From Clostridiales bacterium UBA1316 (GTDB taxonomy: Bacteria; Bacillota; Clostridia; Oscillospirales; Oscillospiraceae): a stretch of DNA of 5,357 bases. Within the stretch, counting starts at the first letter, position 1, and the number at the start of each line of letters is the position of its first letter. The notes under the pieces were generated by a model. The model did no database searches. It was given only the letters and a program-made list of their open reading frames with translations, and was not told the DNA's origin. This document shows positions 5,213-5,357 of this stretch, piece by piece. The stretch spans positions 1 through 5,357 of the forward strand of contig DBTM01000019.1 of the NCBI GenBank assembly GCA_002307055.1. The letters are read 5' to 3'. The position numbers and the translations under genes were made by a program.

Positions 5213-5357
5213 GGTGCTCCCCTTCCGTACGGTAGCTTTAATATACAGCACGATATGGCAATAAACATTTCCTGCACTGCTATTATAAAAACAATAAATG
5301 GTCTGCAATGAAAGAGACACGATTATAATGAGGCTTGTCGTAGCGGCGGGGCTCCCA
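5213..5357. other. Upstream region of the AraC-APH gene to the window end
   Basis: These 145 bases are mostly AT-rich and contain the ribosome binding site (AAGGGGAG on the minus strand, about 5218-5225) and the candidate promoter. The last 20 bases turn GC-rich (GTAGCGGCGGGGCTCCCA), which may mark an approaching feature beyond the edge, but nothing can be identified from so little sequence. Confidence 0.4.
5282..5308 (-). promoter_or_regulatory. Possible promoter of the AraC-APH gene
   Basis: On the minus strand, TTGCAG (5308-5303) and a perfect TATAAT (5287-5282) are 15 bases apart, shorter than the ideal 17. Initiation near 5275 would leave a leader of about 60 bases. A second TATAAT lies at about 5328-5323 without a convincing -35 partner. 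An 8-base palindrome, CCGTACGG (5225-5232), sits in the leader just ahead of the ribosome binding site and might be a regulator contact, but it is short. Confidence 0.4.

Noticed and set aside
5213..5320. A 36-residue N-terminal extension of the AraC-APH protein starting at GTG 5320
   Set aside because: No ribosome binding site precedes it, it would run through the candidate promoter, its residues do not resemble an AraC-family N-terminus, and the ATG at 5212 has a strong ribosome binding site directly upstream.
1..5357. CRISPR array, tRNA, rRNA or riboswitch
   Set aside because: No regularly spaced repeats, cloverleaf-like segments, rRNA core sequences or recognised aptamer motifs were seen on either strand by eye.

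Overview
The window looks like chromosomal DNA of a Firmicute, probably a member of the Clostridia. The basis is a neighbouring asp23-family/fakA-family (yloU-yloV) gene pair, strong AGGAGG-type ribosome binding sites, a TTG start, TATAAT-type promoters and hairpin/T-tract terminators. Base composition of the genes is near 50% GC, with a visibly more AT-rich gap at about 2376-2855. No organism can be named from the sequence alone.

Layout. Positions 1-222 (+) hold the last 73 codons of an unrecognised gene. It converges on the minus-strand asp23-fakA operon, and a perfect 17-bp hairpin (230-269) separates the two. The operon reads from a promoter near 2445-2473 through the Asp23-family gene (2022-2375) into fakA (275-2005). 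A roughly 480-base AT-rich gap follows. It contains that promoter, a doubtful 66-codon ORF and, at its right end, a plus-strand promoter (2789-2816) and ribosome binding site for a short-chain dehydrogenase/reductase gene (2856-3818). That gene stands alone and ends in a textbook terminator (3831-3868). The rest is a convergent minus-strand gene (3908-5212) whose product joins an N-terminal AraC-type DNA-binding domain to a C-terminal aminoglycoside-phosphotransferase-like (APH fold) domain.

How the genes may work together. Asp23-family protein and FakA-like kinase are a known conserved pair; FakA phosphorylates FakB-bound fatty acids for membrane lipid synthesis. No fakB, rpmB, recG or sda gene lies in the window, so the usual neighbours are absent here or outside it. 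The dehydrogenase and the AraC-APH gene have their own signals and are not co-transcribed with the pair. Any link between them is only adjacency.

The most unusual items are the AraC-APH fusion, in which the metal-binding Asp of the kinase-like domain appears to be replaced by Ser (a possible ligand-sensing pseudokinase regulator), and a proline-rich insertion in the substrate-lid region of the dehydrogenase. No mobile element, CRISPR array, tRNA or rRNA was seen.
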